From Amycolatopsis antarctica (GTDB taxonomy: Bacteria; Actinomycetota; Actinomycetes; Mycobacteriales; Pseudonocardiaceae), in contig NZ_NKYE01000003.1 in assembly GCF_002262875.1 (NCBI RefSeq), forward strand, positions 372,001 through 436,000: 64,000 nucleotides of DNA, read 5' to 3'. Positions 55,101-64,000 of the stretch are shown piece after piece (within the stretch, counting starts at the first letter, position 1; each line of letters begins with the position of its first letter). The position numbers were made by a program, and so were the translations under genes. The notes beneath the pieces were generated by a model, which worked only from the letters and a program-made list of their open reading frames with translations, was not told where the DNA came from and ran no database searches.

Positions 55101-58100
55101 GGTGCGCCGGATACCGGTGGACTACGCGTCGCACTCGATCCAGGTCGAGGACCTGGTCGCGGGTCTGGCCGAGGATCTCGCCCCGGTCCGGCCGACGGCG
55201 GCGCGGATTCCGTTCTGCTCGACGCTGACCGGCGACTGGCTGGACACCACCGGGTTGGATGCCGGCTACTGGTACCGCAACCTGCGCGAGACGGTCCGGT
55301 TCGAGTCGGCCCTGCGCACCGCGCTGGCCGCCGGTCACCGGGCGTTCGTCGAGATCAGTCCGCATCCGGTGCTGACCTTCGCGGTGCAGGAGACCGCCGA
55401 GGCCGCCGGTGAGCGGGTCGTCGCCACCGGCACCCTGCGCCGCGATCATGGTGGGCTGGACCGGGTCCTCACCTCGGTGGCCGAGGCCGCCGTCCGCGGG
55501 GTGTCCGTCGAGTGGCCGGAGCTGGCCGGCGGACGCCGGGTCGACCTGCCCACCTACGCCTTCCAGCACGAGTCCTACTGGGTGCCGCTGCCTCGTCCGG
55601 AGACCGCCGACGACGGGGACAGCGAGGTCTGGGCCGCGCTCGAGGACGCCGACCCGGCCACGCTCGCGGCGGACCTGCGAGTGGATCAGGACGCGTTGAG
55701 CGCGGTGCTGCCCGCGCTGTCGGCCTGGCGGCGGAACCGGGCACACGAGTCCGCGGTGGAGTCGTGGCGGTACCGGGTCCGGTGGAGCCCGGTCGCGGCC
55801 GCCGGCACGGCCGCGCTGGCCGGCGATTGGCTGCTCGTGGCCGGCCCGTCCGCCGCGGCGGACCACTGGGCCGACGAGGTGGCCGACGCGCTGTCCGCGC
55901 ACGGGGCCACTCCGCGGCGGTTCACCCTCGACGGGTCGGAGGACCGTGCCACGCTGTCCGCCCGGCTGTCCGGGTCCGACCTCGGACAGCTGTGCGGCGT
56001 GGTGTCGCTGCTTGCCGCGGACGACCGGCCCGACCCGGCGCGTCCGGCCCTGCCGCTGGGTATGGCGCTGGGTGTCGGCTTGGTCCAGGCGCTGGGTGAT
56101 GCCGGAGTCGAGGCGCCGCTGTGGTCGCTGACCCGGGGCGCGGTGTCCGCCGAGCGGACCGACCGGGTGACCGATCCGGCCCAGGCGATGACGCACGGCC
56201 TCGGCTGGACCGCCGCGCTGGAGCACCCACGTCGCTGGGGCGGCGTGGTGGACCTGCCCGCCACTCTCGACGAAGCCGCGGCACACCGGCTGGTCACGGC
56301 GCTGGCCGGGACCACAGGTGAGGACCAGTTCGCGGTGCGCCCCGGTGCGTTGCTGGCCCGGCGGGTGGTCCCGGCTCCCGCGCCCGCACTGGGGCGCCGT
56401 TGGACGCCGCGCGGGACCACCTTGATCACCGGCGGTACCGGCACGCTCGGTCCGCACGTTGCCCGCTGGCTGGCCGGCCGCGGAGCCGAGCACCTCGTTC
56501 TGCTCAGTCGCCGCGGCCCGGACGCGCCGCGGGCCGTCGATCTGGTCACCGAACTCACTGAGCTGGGGTCCACGGCCGAGGCACTGGCTTGCGACGTGAC
56601 GGACTCCACCGCACTGGCCGCGGTGCGCGATCGGCTTCGCGCCGAAGGCAGGCCGGTACGCGCGGTCGTCCACGCCGCCGCCGTGATCGAGCTGGCCGCG
56701 CTCGCCGATACCGGACCGGACGACCTGGCCAGAGTGCTCGACGCCAAGGTCGCCGGTGCGCGTGCTCTGCACGAGGTGTGGCCGGGCGAGGACGACCTGG
56801 ACGTCTTCCTGTTGTTCGCCTCGGTGGCCGGCATGTGGGGCACCGGGCAACACGCGGCATACGTCGCCGGCAACGCATACCTCACCGCGCTGGCCGAGCA
56901 CCGGGCCGCCAACGGGTTACCGGCCACGGCGCTGTGCTGGGGCATCTGGGCCGACGATCTGGAGCTGGGCCGGGTGGACCCCGGCCACATCCGCCGCAGT
57001 GGCCTGCGGTTCATGGACCCTGCCCGTGCGCTGGCCGGTCTCGGCCGGGTGCTCGACGCCGGTGAGACCACAGTCGCGCTGGCCGACGTGGACTGGTCGA
57101 CTTACCACGCGGTCTACACCGCCGCCCGGCCCACCCGGCTGTTCGACGACGTGCCGGCGGTCCGGCTGCTCGACTCCGTCGAACGGGTTCCCGATCGGCC
57201 TCAGGGCGAGTTCGCCGGCAGGCTGCTGGCGCTGCCCGGCCCCGAGCGGGAACGCGAGCTGCTGGAGCTGGTCCGCGCCGAGGCCGCCGCTGTGCTCGGC
57301 CACGATTCGCCCGACGTGCTCGTCGAGCACCGCGCGTTCCGCGAGGTCGGGTTCGACTCGGTGACCGCGGTGGACCTACGCAACCGGATCGCCCACGGGA
57401 CCGGCCTCACCCTGCCGGCCACGATGGTGTTCGACCACCCCACCCCGGCCGCGCTGGCCGCCTTCCTGCTCGCCGAGCTGGCCGGTGGAAGGGCCCCGGC
57501 GAGTGTCCGGCCCGCCGGGCTGCTGACCACCGACGAGCCGATCGCGATCGTCGGCATGAGCTGCCGGTACCCCGGCGGTGTGCACACCCCGGAGCAGCTG
57601 TGGCAACTGGTCCACGACGGTGTGGACGCCACCTCCGGGTTTCCCCCAGACCGTGCCTGGCCGGCCGAGGCGCTCTACGACCCCGACCCGGACAGCGCCG
57701 GCAGGACCTACTCGGTGCGCGGCGGCTTCCTGCACGACGCCGCCGACTTCGACCCCGGCTTCTTCGGCATCTCCCCGCGCGAGGCACTGGCCATGGATCC
57801 CCAGCAGCGGTTGCTCCTGGAGACCTCCTGGGAGACGTTCGAACGGGCCGGCATCGACCCGCACACCCTGCGTGGCAGCCGCACCGGCGCCTTCATCGGG
57901 GCGAGCTACCAGGACTACGGCATCGTTGCCGCGGCGGCGGAGAACTCCGAGGGCCACCAGATCACCGGATCCCTGCCCAGCGTGCTGTCCGGACGGCTGG
58001 CCTATCTTTTCGGCCTGGAGGGTCCCGCGCTCACTCTGGACACCGCCTGTTCGTCGTCGCTGGTGGCGATGCACCTCGCGGCAAGGTCGCTGGCGACCGG

Positions 58101-61100
58101 GGAAAGCGACCTGGCACTGGCCGGCGGGGTGAGCGTGATGGCCACCCCGAACGCGTTCGTCGGCTTCAGCCGTCAGCGCGCACTGGCCGCCGACGGCCGG
58201 TGCAAGGCCTACGCCGAGGGTGCGGACGGGATGAGTCTCGCCGAGGGCGTGGGAGTGGTGCTGCTGGAGCGGATGTCCGACGCGCTGGCCAACGGTCACC
58301 AGGTGCTGGCCGTGCTGCGCGGCTCGGCGATCAACTCCGACGGTGCGTCCAACGGGCTGACTGCCCCCAACGGACCGTCCCAGCAGCGGGTCATCACTGA
58401 CGCGCTGGCCGCCTGCGGGCTCGGCGCGGCCGACGTGGACGCGGTGGAGGGGCACGGAACCGGGACCGCGCTGGGTGACCCGATCGAGGCACAGGCGCTG
58501 CTGGCGACCTACGGCCGGGACCGGACCGAGCCCTTGTTACTCGGTTCGGTCAAGTCCAACATCGGGCACACCCAGATGGCCGCCGGCGTGGCCGGGGTGA
58601 TCAAGATGGTGCAGGCGCTGCGGCACGGCGTGCTGCCGCCCACCTTGCACGCGGGGACGCCCACCTCGCACGTGGACTGGGACTCGGGCTCGGTCGAACT
58701 GCTCACCGAGCGCGCCGACTGGCCCGCGCGAGGGCGGCCGCGCCGGGCCGGTGTGTCCTCGTTCGGTCTGAGCGGTACCAACGCCCACGTCATCCTGGAG
58801 CAGGCCCCGCCGGCCCTTCCGGCGGCCGAGCCGCCCACCGATCTCGGCCCGGTCCCGGTCCTGTTCTCCGCCCGCGACGAGGCCGCCGTGCGGGCCGGCG
58901 CCGGTCGGCTGTCGGCCTTCGCCCAGGATCACCCGGAGGCCGGCCTGGTCGACCTGGCCGCTGCCCTGGCCACCACCCGCTCCACCTTCGAGCGGCGCGC
59001 AGGGCTGGTCGCCGCCGACCGCGCCGAGCTGCTCCGCTGGCTGGCCGAACTGAGCGGCGGCACCGCTCCCGTCGTCCGTGCCCGGCGCGGCCGGACCGCG
59101 TTCCTGTTCAGCGGCCAGGGCAGTCAGCGGCTCGGCATGGGCCGGGAGCTGGCCGAGCGGTTCCCGGTCTTCGCCACCGCCCTGGACGAGACGTCAGCCT
59201 GTCTGGACCCCCTGCTGGAGCGCCCGCTGCGCGAGGTGATGTGGGGTTCGGACGCCGACCTGCTGGATCGCACCGGCCACACCCAGCCCGCGCTGTTCGC
59301 GGTGGAGGTGGCGTTGTACCGGCTGGTCGAATCCTGGGGAGTGGAACCCGACTACCTGATCGGGCACTCGATCGGCGAGTTGGCCGCCGCGCATGTCGCC
59401 GGGGTGCTCGACCTACCCGACGCGGCGACCCTGGTCGCCGCGAGGGCCGGGTTGATGCAGGATCTTCCCGCCGGGGGAGCGATGGTCGCGCTGCGTGCCT
59501 CCGCCTCCCGGGCCGCCGAACTGCTCGACCGTCACCTCGGCGACCAGCGCCACCGTGTCTCGCTGGCCTCGCTCAACGGCCCGTCCTCGGTGGTGCTCTC
59601 CGGCGACGAGAACCTGCTGGCCGACCTGGCCGAGCAGCTGGGCCACGCCGGCTACGAGACCCGACGGCTGCGGGTCAGCCACGCCTTCCACTCCGCGCAC
59701 ATGGACGCGATGCTCGACGAGTTCGCCACCGTCGCCCGTGGCCTGACCTACCATCCGCCCGCGCTCGCGGTGGTGTCCACGGTGACCGGCGAGTTGGCCG
59801 GCGCCGAGTCGCTGTGCTCCCCGGAGCACTGGGTAGCCCAGGTGCGTGAGCCGGTCCGGTTCGCCGACGGCATCGCCTGGCTGGCCGATCGTGGGGTGAC
59901 CGACTTCCTGGAGATCGGGCCGGACGGCGCGCTGACCGCGTCGGCCAGGGAGACCCTCGATCAGCAGGCCGACGCCGACGACGCGGATCGGCCGCTGGCG
60001 GTCCCGGCGCTGCGCAGGGAGCGTCCGGAGCAGGCGACCCTGCTCGGCGCGCTGACCGATCTGCACACCCATGGGGTCGAGGTGAACTGGTCGGCGTTGT
60101 TCACCGGCAGCGGAGCTCGCCCGGTCGAGCTGCCCACCTACCCGTTCCAGCGATCCCGGTTCTGGCCGACGGTCACCGCTCCGGCGGCGGGCCGGGAGTC
60201 CGCCGCGGACGCCCGGGACCTGCGTTACCGGGTCGGCTGGCGGCCGCTGGCCCCGTCCCGGCCGGACACTCCGACCGGCCGGTGGCTGGTCCTGCTGGGT
60301 GCCGGACCCGAGCCGCGCTGGCTCCCCGGCCTGCTCGACGCGATGGCCGTCGAGGCGGACCGGCTGGTGGTCGCCGAGCCGGACCGAGCAGGGCTCGCCG
60401 ACCGGCTCGCCGAGCACGCCGCGGCCTCCGGAGAGCGTCTGGCCGGCGTGCTGTGCACGGTGGCGCTGGGCGCGCGGGACGAGCGCTCGGCGCTGGCCGG
60501 GCTTCTGGCCGCCGCGCAGGCCATGGACGACGTGGGGAACCTGGTCCCGCTGTGGTGCCTGACCCGCGGCGCGGTCGCCGTGAGTTCCGACGAGGTGCCC
60601 GAACCGGCACAGGCCGCGGTGTGGGGCCTGGGCCGCACCGCGGCCCTGGAGCTGCCCGGCACCTGGGGCGGACTGGTCGACCTCCCCGCCGGGACCGGCG
60701 GTATCAACGAGTTGGACGACCACGATCTCGACGACCTCGCGCTGGCCCGGTTGGCCGCCGTGCTCACCGCGCGAGACGGAGAGGACCAGGTCGCACTGCG
60801 CGCGACGGGGGTCTTCGGCCGCCGCCTGACCGCCGATCCGCTCGGCGCCACCCGGTCCCGCCGGAGCTACCATCCCGCCGGCTCGGTCCTGGTCACCGGG
60901 GGGACCGGTGCGCTGGGCGGGCAGGTCGCGCGTTGGCTCGCCCGGCACGGCGCCAAGCACCTGCTGCTGGTCAGCCGCCGGGGCACCGAGGCGCCCGGTT
61001 CCGCCGAGCTGGCCGCCGAGCTGGCCGAGCTGGGCGCTCGGGTCACGGTGCTCGCCTGCGACGTCGCCGACCGCGCCGCGCTGGCCGCCGCGGTGGCCGA

Positions 61101-64000
61101 CCTGCCGGCCGACGAGCCGCTGACCGCCGTGTTCCACGCCGCCGGCGTGGTCGAGGACGGCGTGCTGACCGGCGTCACACCGGAGGCAGTGGACCGCGTG
61201 CTGCGGTCCAAGGTGGACTCGGCGCGGGTGCTGCACGAGCTGACCGCGGACGTCGACCTGGCCGCGTTCGTGCTGTTCTCCTCCGTCGCCGGAGTCCTCG
61301 GCTCGGCCGGGCAGGGTGGCTACGCTGCGGCCAACGCCAGCCTGGACGCCCTGGCTCGGGTGCGTCGCGCCCGGGGCCTGCCGGCCACCTCGGTGGCCTG
61401 GGGACCGTGGGCCGGCGCCGGGATGGCCGCCGACGTCGACGAGGTCGCCGACCGGATGCGTCGGGGCGGGCTCACCCCGCTGCCGGCGGAGCGGGCGCTG
61501 GCCGCCATGCTGGACGCGATCGAGTACGGCGACGCCGAGATCGTGGTGGCCGACGTGGACTGGGCCACGTTCGCCCCGGCGCTGGCAGCGTCCCGGCCCG
61601 CCCCGCTGCTGGCCGAGCTGCCCGGCGTCACCGCGGTCCCGGCCGGTTCGGCGACCGACGGCGACGGCCTGCGCGAACAGCTCGCCGATCTGGCCCCGCA
61701 GCGGCGGGAGCGGCACGTGCTCGACCTGCTGCGCGCCCAGGTGGCCGCCGTGCTCGGGCACACCGACCCGGCCACCGTGGATGCCGATCTGCCCTTCCGC
61801 GACCTGGGCTTCGACTCATTGACCACCGTGGAGCTGCGCAACAGCCTGGGCGTCACCACCGGCCTGCGGCTGCCCGTTTCACTGGTGTTCGACCATCCCA
61901 CACCGCGCGCGCTGGCCGACTTCCTCGTTGCCGAGCTGTTCGGCTCGCTGTCCACAGCACCGCCTGCCGCCGGCGCGGCGGTCGATCCTGCGGAGCCGAT
62001 CGCGATCGTCGGGATGGGCTGCCGCCTGCCCGGCGGGGTGTCCTCGCCCGAGCAGTTGTGGGAGCTGCTGGCCGGAGGTGGGGAAGGGATCACCGGGTTC
62101 CCCGCCGATCGCGGCTGGGACCTCGCGGCGCTGGCCCGGCGCTCTGCCACCGGCCGGGGTGGGTTCCTTGCCGACGTCGCCGAGTTCGACGCCGAGTTCT
62201 TCGGCATCTCCCCGCGCGAGGCGCTGGCCATGGATCCCCAGCAGCGGCTGCTGCTGGAGACCTCATGGGAGGCCTTGGAGCGGGCCGGCTTGGACGCCGT
62301 CGCGCTGCGCGGCAGTGACACCGGCGTGTTCGTCGGCACCAACGGACAGGACTACGCCACCGTGCTGCGCGCCGCCGCGGCGGCGGTGGCCGACCCCGAC
62401 GCCGAGGGAGTCGGTGGCTACGTGGCGACCGGCACCACGGCCAGCGTGATGTCCGGGCGGGTCGCCTATGCCCTGGGCCTGGAGGGCCCCGCGGTCACCG
62501 TGGACACCGCCTGCTCGGCCTCACTGGTGGCCCTGCACTGGGCGGCCAGGTCACTGCGTGCCGGCGAGTGCTCGCTGGCACTGGTCGGCGGAGTGTCGGT
62601 GATGTCCACCCCGGACGCCTTCGTCGAGTTCTCCCGGCAGGGCGGGCTTGCGCCTGATGGTCGGTGTAAGGCGTATGCGGAGGGTGCGGATGGCACTGCG
62701 TGGTCTGAGGGTGTGGGTGTGGTGGTGGTGGAGCGGTTGTCGGATGCGGTGGCCAATGGGCATGAGGTGTTGGCGGTGGTGCGGGGTTCGGCGGTGAATT
62801 CGGATGGTGCGTCGAATGGGTTGACGGCGCCGAGTGGTCGGTCGCAGCAGCGGGTGATTCGGGCGGCGTTGGCTGATGCTGGTGTGTCTTCGGTTGAGGT
62901 GGATGCGGTGGAGGGGCATGGGACGGGGACGGCGTTGGGTGATCCGACTGAGGTGCAGGCGTTGTTGGCGACGTATGGGCAGGGTCGGGATGTGCCGTTG
63001 TTGTTGGGGTCGGTGAAGTCGAATCTGGGGCATACGCAGGCCGCTGCCGGCGTCGCCGGACTGATCAAGACAGTGCTCGCTCTGCGGCACAGGACCCTGC
63101 CGGCCACCCTGCACGTGGCTACCCCCTCCGGCGAAGTGGACTGGTCGGCCGGCGCGGTCCGGCTGCTCACCGAGCCGACCGGCTGGCCCGAGCGAGACCG
63201 ACCCAGCCGGGCCGGGATCTCGGCGTTCGGGATCAGCGGCACCAATGCCCACGTCATCCTGGAGCAGGCGCCCCCGGCCGCCGAACGACCGCGGCGGGCC
63301 GACCTGGCGGTGGTGCCCTGGCTGGTCTCCGGCCGGGGCGAAACTGCCCTGGACGCCCAGCTCGACCGACTCGCCGCGCACGCCGCCGCGAACCCCGCGG
63401 ACGATTCCGCCGGGATCGGAGCCGCGTTGGCCACCGGCCGCGCCGCGCTGCGCTGCCGCGCCGTGCTGCTGCCCGGCCAGGACGGGCCTGCCATGGTCGC
63501 CCGCGGCGTGGCCAGGGCGGACGTGGAGTGCGCCTTCCTGTTCTCCGGCCAGGGTTCCCAGCGGCTGGGCATGGGACGCGACCTGCACCGCCGCTATCCG
63601 GTGTTCGCCGAAGCCCTGGACGAGCTGTTGACCTTGCTGGATCCCGGTCTGCGAGAGGTGATGTGGGGCGAGGACCCGGCCGCGCTGGAGCGGACCGGCG
63701 TCGCTCAGCAGGCGTTGTTCGCGGTGGAGGTGGCCCTGTTCCGGCTGCTGGAGTCCTGGGGTGTCCGGCCGGACGCGGTGCTCGGCCACTCGGTCGGCGA
63801 GCTGGCCGCGGCGCATGTCGCCGGGGTGTTCTCGGCCACCGACGCCTGCACGCTCGTCTCGGCCAGGGCACGGCTGATGCAGTCGCTGCCCTCCGGTGGG
63901 GTGATGGTCGCTGTCCGGGCGAGCGAGCCGGAGGTGCTACCGCTGCTCGACGAGCGCGTCTCGATCGCGGCGGTGAACGGGCCGGACTCGGTCGTGCTCG
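43123..64000 (+). CDS. Modular type I polyketide synthase, 5' part (runs off window)
   Basis: One frame, at least 6,959 codons, open to the window end. Residues ~1-36 are a charged coiled-coil docking region ([19 protein letters not shown]), as in downstream PKS subunits, so it receives a chain from another protein. Order: M1 KS-AT-DH-KR-ACP, M2 KS-AT-KR-ACP, M3 KS-AT-KR-ACP, M4 KS-AT-KR-ACP, M5 KS-AT (cut). All KS have Cys in DTACS and the two His; all four ACPs have GFDS. No ER or thioesterase was seen. Expected additions: alkene from malonyl, hydroxyl from malonyl, hydroxyl with alpha-methyl from methylmalonyl, hydroxyl from malonyl. ATG 43123 is six bases after the P450 stop; its ribosome-binding site is weak, so coupling is likely. 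Confidence 0.97.
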   Translation, partial: MTDLDNEQRLRDYLKRASADLRRTRSRLNELEAAAHEPVAIVGMSCRYPGGNANPEDLWRMVAAGGHGITGLPDDRGWTLDALTGSATLSGGFLHDATTFDADFFGISPREALAMDPQQRVLLESSWEAVERARIDPLSLKGSRTGVFVGAIPQDYRVGPPDNVEGFGLTGTTSSVLSGRLAYVLGLVGPALTVDTACSSSLVAIHLAMRALRAGECSLALAGGVTVLPTPLTFVEFSKQGGLAADGHCRSFADSANGTGWAEGVGVLVLERLSQARRHGHQVLAVLRGSAVNSDGASNGLTAPNGPSQERVIERALADARLSTEQVDAVDAHGTGTTLGDPVEAEALLATYGRGRAPDRPLLLGSVKSNLGHTQAAAGVAGVIKMVMAMRHDLLPATLHVDRPTTHVDWSAGSVQLLTESRSWPETGEPRRAGVSSFGLSGTNAHVIVEQAPADDEPTERPEPVAGPVPLLLSARDQTALREQAARLLSAWTRSPELSPLDVAGSLATSRARLDHRAAVVAADLEGAKAGLTALAEGHPAAELVEGLVRGRPPLAVMFAGQGSQRVGLGRALHRRFPVFAEALNAAVDELDRHLTRPLRPILWGSDADVLARTEFAQPALFAVSTALYRLVESWGIIPEFLVGHSVGEIAAAHAAGVFTLADAAELVAARGRLMQALPAGGAMVAVEAAEDEVAALLAGHQDHVSLAAVNGPRSVVLSGTEDVVADLAGRLAEQGRRTRRLRVSHAFHSPLMDPVLDEFRAVAAGLTTGEPLIPVVSTYTGRVASAAELASVDHWVQHVRGTVRFADAVGWLRDHRVGAFLELGPDAALSGATRACLDDDVLASRPAAVVVPTLRGDRDELESVAAAVATLHVGGVPVRWTDYFAGSGSSTVDLPTYPFQRRRFWPREGFSGATDLPAAGLGAAGHPLLSATVSLAGADGTLLTGRLSIAAQPWLADHVVAGTTLLPGAALVELAIRAGDEVGCDRVAELTVTAPLPLSAHGGTQVQLWIGGADAAGERTLDVYSRPDHADDPDEHPWTRNATGVLGPADRPTPADPADDEWPPAGAEPVDLDGFYDSLAEQGLEYGAAFRGLNAAWRRDDEVFAEIEPTAAVAEGAEAFGLHPALLDAALHAATLTGFSGGAGGELPFSWTGVRLHASGAGMVRARLARTGDAVSVELSGPDGVPVATVESLLFRAAETGGDNVGPTADRSLFRLEWVPVAVSDARPQPVAVLGPDPAGLTAALADIPRHADLDELAAGPAPALALRPLVPEPGLDPATAARRLTGEALELVQTWLADGRFADTRLVVLTRGGATVAAEPGDPAAAAVGGLLRSAQAEHPGRFVLLDLDDADGMDPALLAVSGSDEPQLAVRDGAALAARLARVAPSAAPDSPLGWDPEGTVVITGGVGGLGATLAHHLVADHGVRRLLLLSRRGATDPAAAALIDDLTGLGALATVVACDAADRTALARVLADVPARHPVTAVIHAAGVLADGVVTSLTPQALDTVLAAKVDGAWNLHELTAGTDLAAFVLFSSIAGLTGSAGQANYAAGNAFLDALAGFRRARGLPAVSLAWGPWESSAGMTGELGGREERRLRSLGLPALPAAVGVALFDAALRAGDPVLAPVRLDLAALRASGTPPPVLRGLLPGATRRAAGSAAPAAAGLTARLGRLTGARRREAVVELVAELVAAVLGHQDPGAIDPGRPMVELGFDSLTAVELRNRLTASTGLRLPVTLVYDHPSVVALAAHVHDELFGAPAGGGPADAGPAVDATDPIVVVGMSCRYPGGVRGPEDLWRLVDEGRDAISGFPTNRGWDLDKLYHPDPEHSGTSYTRSGGFLHDAGEFDAEFFGMSPREAVATDAQQRLLLEAAWEAVESAGMDPRSLRGSRAGVFAGVMYGDYGAVLTGGDFDGHIGTGSSSSVVSGRVSYVFGLEGPTVTVDTACSSSLVAMHWAAQSLRAGECSLALVGGVTVMSTPSAFVEFSSQGGLSADGRCKSYATGADGVGWSEGVGVLVLERLSDAVANGHEVLAVMRGSAVNSDGASNGLTAPNGLAQQRVIRAALASAGLAPDEVDVVEGHGTGTTLGDPIEAQALLATYGQDRDEPLLLGSVKSNLGHTQAAAGVAGVIKMVLAMRHGLVPPSLHAAAPSDQVDWTAGAVDLVAEHTAWPDRGRPRRAGVSSFGFSGANAHVVLEQPPHVGPEVEPDTGPSAAPGVVPVVLSGRTRAALREQAVRLLPVAADVAPADLALSLLTRRSAFEYRAAVTTTDPAELSRALDALATDRPDPALATDRAAPGGRLAVLFAGQGSQRLGMGRELHARLPVFRAELEAVAAALDEHLDGSVLEVMFAEDDRLADTGWTQPALFALEVALFRQLTAWGVTPDHLAGHSVGELAAAHVAGVLTLPDAAALVAARARLMRALPAGGAMVAVAATEEQVRAELTEGVEVAAVNGPGALVVSGDEDPVLALAERFAGRGVRTRRLAVSHAFHSARMDPMLAEFRTVAAGLAYSPPRIPIVSTLTGELTAEELCSADHWVEHTRRTVRFADAIGTLAGLGADTFLEVGPDGALSAMVAESLAGSAEGTADSSVVVAAQRADVDEEAALIGALARLHLRGVAVDWEAFFAGRGARPAPLPTYAFQREHYWPSAPVARPADDPADDRLWAAVDRDDPAELAAVLGVGEAELGALLPALSSWRRGRHERVRVDSWRYQVSWRPLSVTPARLSGVWLLADTDRDVEAGIDTDHLAAVLTEHGAEVRRVVLTGADSDHQLLGEQPWDALSGVLSVAAADERPVPGQPGLTAGLAATLALVRAVAAADGPPVWTATRGAVFTGTDDLPPSPEQAAVWGLGRAAALEHPRWWGGLVDLPPRLDPAAAGVLVAVLAGRTGEDQVALRAGGTLGRRLARRPAATGPEPTPRGTVLVTGGTGELGAETARWLAAAGTTRLVLTSRRGQDAPGASELLAELVALGAAVEVVACDVADRSALAAVLDGIPETELTGVVHTAGTSEVRPLAETTPGDLAEAMAAKAVGAANLDALLGDRDLDLFVLFGSIAGVLGSGAQAGYCAANAYLDALAERRRARGLAATSVAWGPWAESGLAARGDVADQFTRRGLVALPAAPALAALRDAVATGAATVTVADVDWARYVPVFTAARPSPLLSELSEAAAADEPGGGAADAELTARLTGLTEPEQVRLLVGLIRAEAAAVLGHDHPDGVPERRAFREIGFDSLTAVELRSRLSARIGRALPSTLVFDHPSPLALARHLSAELLGSARIPTGPAAATFVADDPIVIVAMSCRLPGEVGDPEQFWDLLAAGGDAITGFPGGRGWEGAIVHDPDPDTPGASYADQGGFLHEADRFDPGFFGISPREALGMDPQQRLLLETTWECVERAGIDPTSLRGSRTGTYIGSSYAQYGGAGDDIEGHVVTGTIPSVLSGRLAYVFGLEGPAVTVDTACSSSLVALDLAARSLRENETSLALAGGVTVMTTPSPFVAFSRQRALAADGRSKAFGEGADGMALAEGVGMVLLERLSDARAHGHPVLAVVRGSATNSDGASNGLTAPNGLAQQRVIRQALANAQLDPGDIDAVEAHGTGTALGDPIEVRALQATYGPDRERPLWLGSVKSNIGHTQSAAGVASVIKMVQALRAGLLPATLHADQPSSHVDWAATTVAPLTRAVEWPAGSVPRRCAVSSFGISGTNAHIVLEEAPVAERTEPTGPSPVAPAMTPWPLSGRTPAALRAQAARLRSPAATADPVDVGHSLVTTRAAFEHRAVVLGRDRAELLAGLDALASGRPAPEVVEGTAGPDGGVVFVFPGQGAQWLGMGAALLAESPVFAERVAECAAALEPFVDWSLVDVLAGAADAPSLDRVDVVQPASWAMMVSLAALWRSRGVVADAVVGHSQGEIAAAVVAGALTLADGARVVALRSRAIARRLAGSGGMLSVALPADELELPDGVSVAAVNGPRSVVVSGALTGLDALHAELSAREVRVRRIPVDYASHSIQVEDLVAGLAEDLAPVRPTAARIPFCSTLTGDWLDTTGLDAGYWYRNLRETVRFESALRTALAAGHRAFVEISPHPVLTFAVQETAEAAGERVVATGTLRRDHGGLDRVLTSVAEAAVRGVSVEWPELAGGRRVDLPTYAFQHESYWVPLPRPETADDGDSEVWAALEDADPATLAADLRVDQDALSAVLPALSAWRRNRAHESAVESWRYRVRWSPVAAAGTAALAGDWLLVAGPSAAADHWADEVADALSAHGATPRRFTLDGSEDRATLSARLSGSDLGQLCGVVSLLAADDRPDPARPALPLGMALGVGLVQALGDAGVEAPLWSLTRGAVSAERTDRVTDPAQAMTHGLGWTAALEHPRRWGGVVDLPATLDEAAAHRLVTALAGTTGEDQFAVRPGALLARRVVPAPAPALGRRWTPRGTTLITGGTGTLGPHVARWLAGRGAEHLVLLSRRGPDAPRAVDLVTELTELGSTAEALACDVTDSTALAAVRDRLRAEGRPVRAVVHAAAVIELAALADTGPDDLARVLDAKVAGARALHEVWPGEDDLDVFLLFASVAGMWGTGQHAAYVAGNAYLTALAEHRAANGLPATALCWGIWADDLELGRVDPGHIRRSGLRFMDPARALAGLGRVLDAGETTVALADVDWSTYHAVYTAARPTRLFDDVPAVRLLDSVERVPDRPQGEFAGRLLALPGPERERELLELVRAEAAAVLGHDSPDVLVEHRAFREVGFDSVTAVDLRNRIAHGTGLTLPATMVFDHPTPAALAAFLLAELAGGRAPASVRPAGLLTTDEPIAIVGMSCRYPGGVHTPEQLWQLVHDGVDATSGFPPDRAWPAEALYDPDPDSAGRTYSVRGGFLHDAADFDPGFFGISPREALAMDPQQRLLLETSWETFERAGIDPHTLRGSRTGAFIGASYQDYGIVAAAAENSEGHQITGSLPSVLSGRLAYLFGLEGPALTLDTACSSSLVAMHLAARSLATGESDLALAGGVSVMATPNAFVGFSRQRALAADGRCKAYAEGADGMSLAEGVGVVLLERMSDALANGHQVLAVLRGSAINSDGASNGLTAPNGPSQQRVITDALAACGLGAADVDAVEGHGTGTALGDPIEAQALLATYGRDRTEPLLLGSVKSNIGHTQMAAGVAGVIKMVQALRHGVLPPTLHAGTPTSHVDWDSGSVELLTERADWPARGRPRRAGVSSFGLSGTNAHVILEQAPPALPAAEPPTDLGPVPVLFSARDEAAVRAGAGRLSAFAQDHPEAGLVDLAAALATTRSTFERRAGLVAADRAELLRWLAELSGGTAPVVRARRGRTAFLFSGQGSQRLGMGRELAERFPVFATALDETSACLDPLLERPLREVMWGSDADLLDRTGHTQPALFAVEVALYRLVESWGVEPDYLIGHSIGELAAAHVAGVLDLPDAATLVAARAGLMQDLPAGGAMVALRASASRAAELLDRHLGDQRHRVSLASLNGPSSVVLSGDENLLADLAEQLGHAGYETRRLRVSHAFHSAHMDAMLDEFATVARGLTYHPPALAVVSTVTGELAGAESLCSPEHWVAQVREPVRFADGIAWLADRGVTDFLEIGPDGALTASARETLDQQADADDADRPLAVPALRRERPEQATLLGALTDLHTHGVEVNWSALFTGSGARPVELPTYPFQRSRFWPTVTAPAAGRESAADARDLRYRVGWRPLAPSRPDTPTGRWLVLLGAGPEPRWLPGLLDAMAVEADRLVVAEPDRAGLADRLAEHAAASGERLAGVLCTVALGARDERSALAGLLAAAQAMDDVGNLVPLWCLTRGAVAVSSDEVPEPAQAAVWGLGRTAALELPGTWGGLVDLPAGTGGINELDDHDLDDLALARLAAVLTARDGEDQVALRATGVFGRRLTADPLGATRSRRSYHPAGSVLVTGGTGALGGQVARWLARHGAKHLLLVSRRGTEAPGSAELAAELAELGARVTVLACDVADRAALAAAVADLPADEPLTAVFHAAGVVEDGVLTGVTPEAVDRVLRSKVDSARVLHELTADVDLAAFVLFSSVAGVLGSAGQGGYAAANASLDALARVRRARGLPATSVAWGPWAGAGMAADVDEVADRMRRGGLTPLPAERALAAMLDAIEYGDAEIVVADVDWATFAPALAASRPAPLLAELPGVTAVPAGSATDGDGLREQLADLAPQRRERHVLDLLRAQVAAVLGHTDPATVDADLPFRDLGFDSLTTVELRNSLGVTTGLRLPVSLVFDHPTPRALADFLVAELFGSLSTAPPAAGAAVDPAEPIAIVGMGCRLPGGVSSPEQLWELLAGGGEGITGFPADRGWDLAALARRSATGRGGFLADVAEFDAEFFGISPREALAMDPQQRLLLETSWEALERAGLDAVALRGSDTGVFVGTNGQDYATVLRAAAAAVADPDAEGVGGYVATGTTASVMSGRVAYALGLEGPAVTVDTACSASLVALHWAARSLRAGECSLALVGGVSVMSTPDAFVEFSRQGGLAPDGRCKAYAEGADGTAWSEGVGVVVVERLSDAVANGHEVLAVVRGSAVNSDGASNGLTAPSGRSQQRVIRAALADAGVSSVEVDAVEGHGTGTALGDPTEVQALLATYGQGRDVPLLLGSVKSNLGHTQAAAGVAGLIKTVLALRHRTLPATLHVATPSGEVDWSAGAVRLLTEPTGWPERDRPSRAGISAFGISGTNAHVILEQAPPAAERPRRADLAVVPWLVSGRGETALDAQLDRLAAHAAANPADDSAGIGAALATGRAALRCRAVLLPGQDGPAMVARGVARADVECAFLFSGQGSQRLGMGRDLHRRYPVFAEALDELLTLLDPGLREVMWGEDPAALERTGVAQQALFAVEVALFRLLESWGVRPDAVLGHSVGELAAAHVAGVFSATDACTLVSARARLMQSLPSGGVMVAVRASEPEVLPLLDERVSIAAVNGPDSVVL
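43231..48420 (+). other. PKS module 1: KS-AT(malonyl)-DH-KR(B-type)-ACP
   Basis: KS from 43231 to ~44480 with active Cys198 of DTACSSS. AT from ~44782 with GHSVGE (Ser646) and HAFHS (45358-45372), the malonyl pattern. DH from 45901: [10 protein letters not shown] carries catalytic His959 and [11 protein letters not shown] carries Asp1129, both intact. KR from ~47326 with GGVGGLG, Tyr1550 in GQANYAAGN, and LAD where B-type KRs have LDD. The last Asp is kept, predicting B-type reduction and then a trans double bond. ACP with LGFDSL, Ser1716. The product of this step is an enoyl extension. Confidence 0.92.
48448..52960 (+). other. PKS module 2: KS-AT(malonyl)-KR(A-type likely)-ACP
   Basis: KS begins 48448, Cys1946. 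AT has GHSVGE (Ser2391) and HAFHS (50584-50598), predicting malonyl-CoA. No DH lies between AT and KR, only the structural KR half. KR from ~51880 has GGTGELG, catalytic Tyr3067 in AGYCAANAY and no [13 protein letters not shown] is at that site, so A-type is likely, though the Trp found in many A-type KRs is Leu (GVLG). ACP EIGFDSL, Ser3232. It should leave a hydroxyl. Confidence 0.9.
52993..57500 (+). other. PKS module 3: KS-AT(methylmalonyl)-KR(A-type)-ACP
   Basis: KS begins 52993, Cys3459. AT differs from the others: [14 protein letters not shown] (Ser3905) and YASHS (55123-55137), the classic methylmalonyl set. KR from ~56410 has GGTGTLG, no LDD ([11 protein letters not shown] instead), and Trp in [11 protein letters not shown] with Tyr4580, predicting A-type reduction. 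No DH. ACP is [11 protein letters not shown], Ser4746. It should add a methyl-branched hydroxyl unit. The AT branch change suggests this AT region has a different origin from its neighbours. Confidence 0.92.
57535..61960 (+). other. PKS module 4: KS-AT(malonyl)-KR(B-type)-ACP
   Basis: KS begins 57535, Cys4976. AT has GHSIGE (Ser5416) and HAFHS (59680-59694): malonyl. KR from ~60880 has GGTGALG, VED at the LDD site with the diagnostic last Asp kept (61156-61158), and Tyr6067 in [11 protein letters not shown], so B-type. No DH. ACP LGFDSL, Ser6232. It should leave a hydroxyl of configuration opposite to modules 2 and 3. Confidence 0.9.
61993..64000 (+). other. PKS module 5: KS and part of AT, cut by the window edge
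   Basis: KS begins 61993 with DTACSAS (Cys6464), complete to about 63260. AT begins ~63526 with [12 protein letters not shown] and GHSVGE (Ser6890). The sequence ends before the HAFHS/YASHS motif, so substrate is uncertain; GHSVGE and overall likeness to AT1 and AT2 suggest malonyl. The reductive domains lie outside. The middle of KS5 (62644-63039) has foreign-looking codon use. Confidence 0.88.
62644..63039 (+). other. Codon-usage anomaly inside KS5 (probable recombinant patch)
   Basis: In these 132 codons only two end in C, while nearly all end in G or T (GGG, GAT, GTG, TTG, CAT, AAT). In the matching stretch of KS4 about half of codons end in C, as in the rest of the PKS. The protein sequence stays ordinary ([41 protein letters not shown]). 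Both edges are abrupt. This indicates gene conversion from a PKS with different codon preference. Confidence 0.85.

Noticed and set aside
46702..56901. A 3,399-codon open frame on the minus strand opposite the PKS
   Set aside because: Its translation is Gly/Arg/Gln/His-rich with no family motif, and it lies opposite a coding frame with complete KS-AT-KR-ACP domains. It is an effect of GC-rich third positions in the real gene.
43231..64000. Enoylreductase, thioesterase or extra DH domains in the PKS
   Set aside because: I searched the spaces between AT and KR and after each ACP. Only module 1 has HxxxGxxxxP and the DH Asp motif; no ER nucleotide motif or TE GxSxG domain was found.

Overview
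The window is GC-rich actinomycete chromosome, most likely from the Pseudonocardiales. The evidence is gene order: the 3' end of a DUF2469 gene, then yraN, comM, dprA, xerC, a WhiG-type sigma factor, an M23 peptidase, rpsB, tsf, pyrH, frr and cdsA. The genus is an inference. No tRNA, rRNA, CRISPR array or transposase was seen.

From 1 to 11.3 kb is this conserved housekeeping block. From 11.3 to 20.3 kb are accessory genes: a two-domain VOC protein, a class I methyltransferase overlapping a PadR regulator tail to tail, a five-gene branched-chain-amino-acid-type ABC importer on the minus strand, and a divergent PucR-type regulator.

From 20.67 kb to the window end is a type I polyketide gene cluster, cut by the right edge. 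Its left part resembles polyene macrolide clusters: type II thioesterase, GDP-mannose 4,6-dehydratase, [3Fe-4S] ferredoxin, perosamine/mycosamine-type aminotransferase, a mycosaminyltransferase-like enzyme and a PAS-LuxR regulator. A second sugar block (26.9-34.0 kb) has a 2,3-dehydratase, 3-ketoreductase, probable 4-ketoreductase, glycosyltransferase, an E1-type C-3 dehydratase and a DesI-like 4-aminotransferase. That set fits TDP-2,6-dideoxy, 2,3,6-trideoxy or 4-amino-2,3,4,6-tetradeoxy hexoses. A third GT1 enzyme, a heterodimeric ABC exporter, an integral-membrane GT39-type glycosyltransferase, an EryG-like O-methyltransferase and a P450 follow.

The last 20.9 kb is one open type I PKS frame, 43123 to beyond 64000, at least 6,959 codons. 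It has an N-terminal docking helix and four complete modules: KS-AT(malonyl)-DH-KR-ACP, KS-AT(malonyl)-KR-ACP, KS-AT(methylmalonyl)-KR-ACP and KS-AT(malonyl)-KR-ACP. A fifth module has KS and part of AT. The docking helix means this protein takes a chain from another PKS, so the loading module and release thioesterase are outside the window.

Two observations stand out. Sites resembling the PimM (PAS-LuxR) operator precede nearly every cluster transcription unit, several at a fixed 11-nt distance from a -10-like hexamer. A 396-bp patch inside KS5 has almost no C-ending codons, a sign of recent recombination with a foreign PKS.
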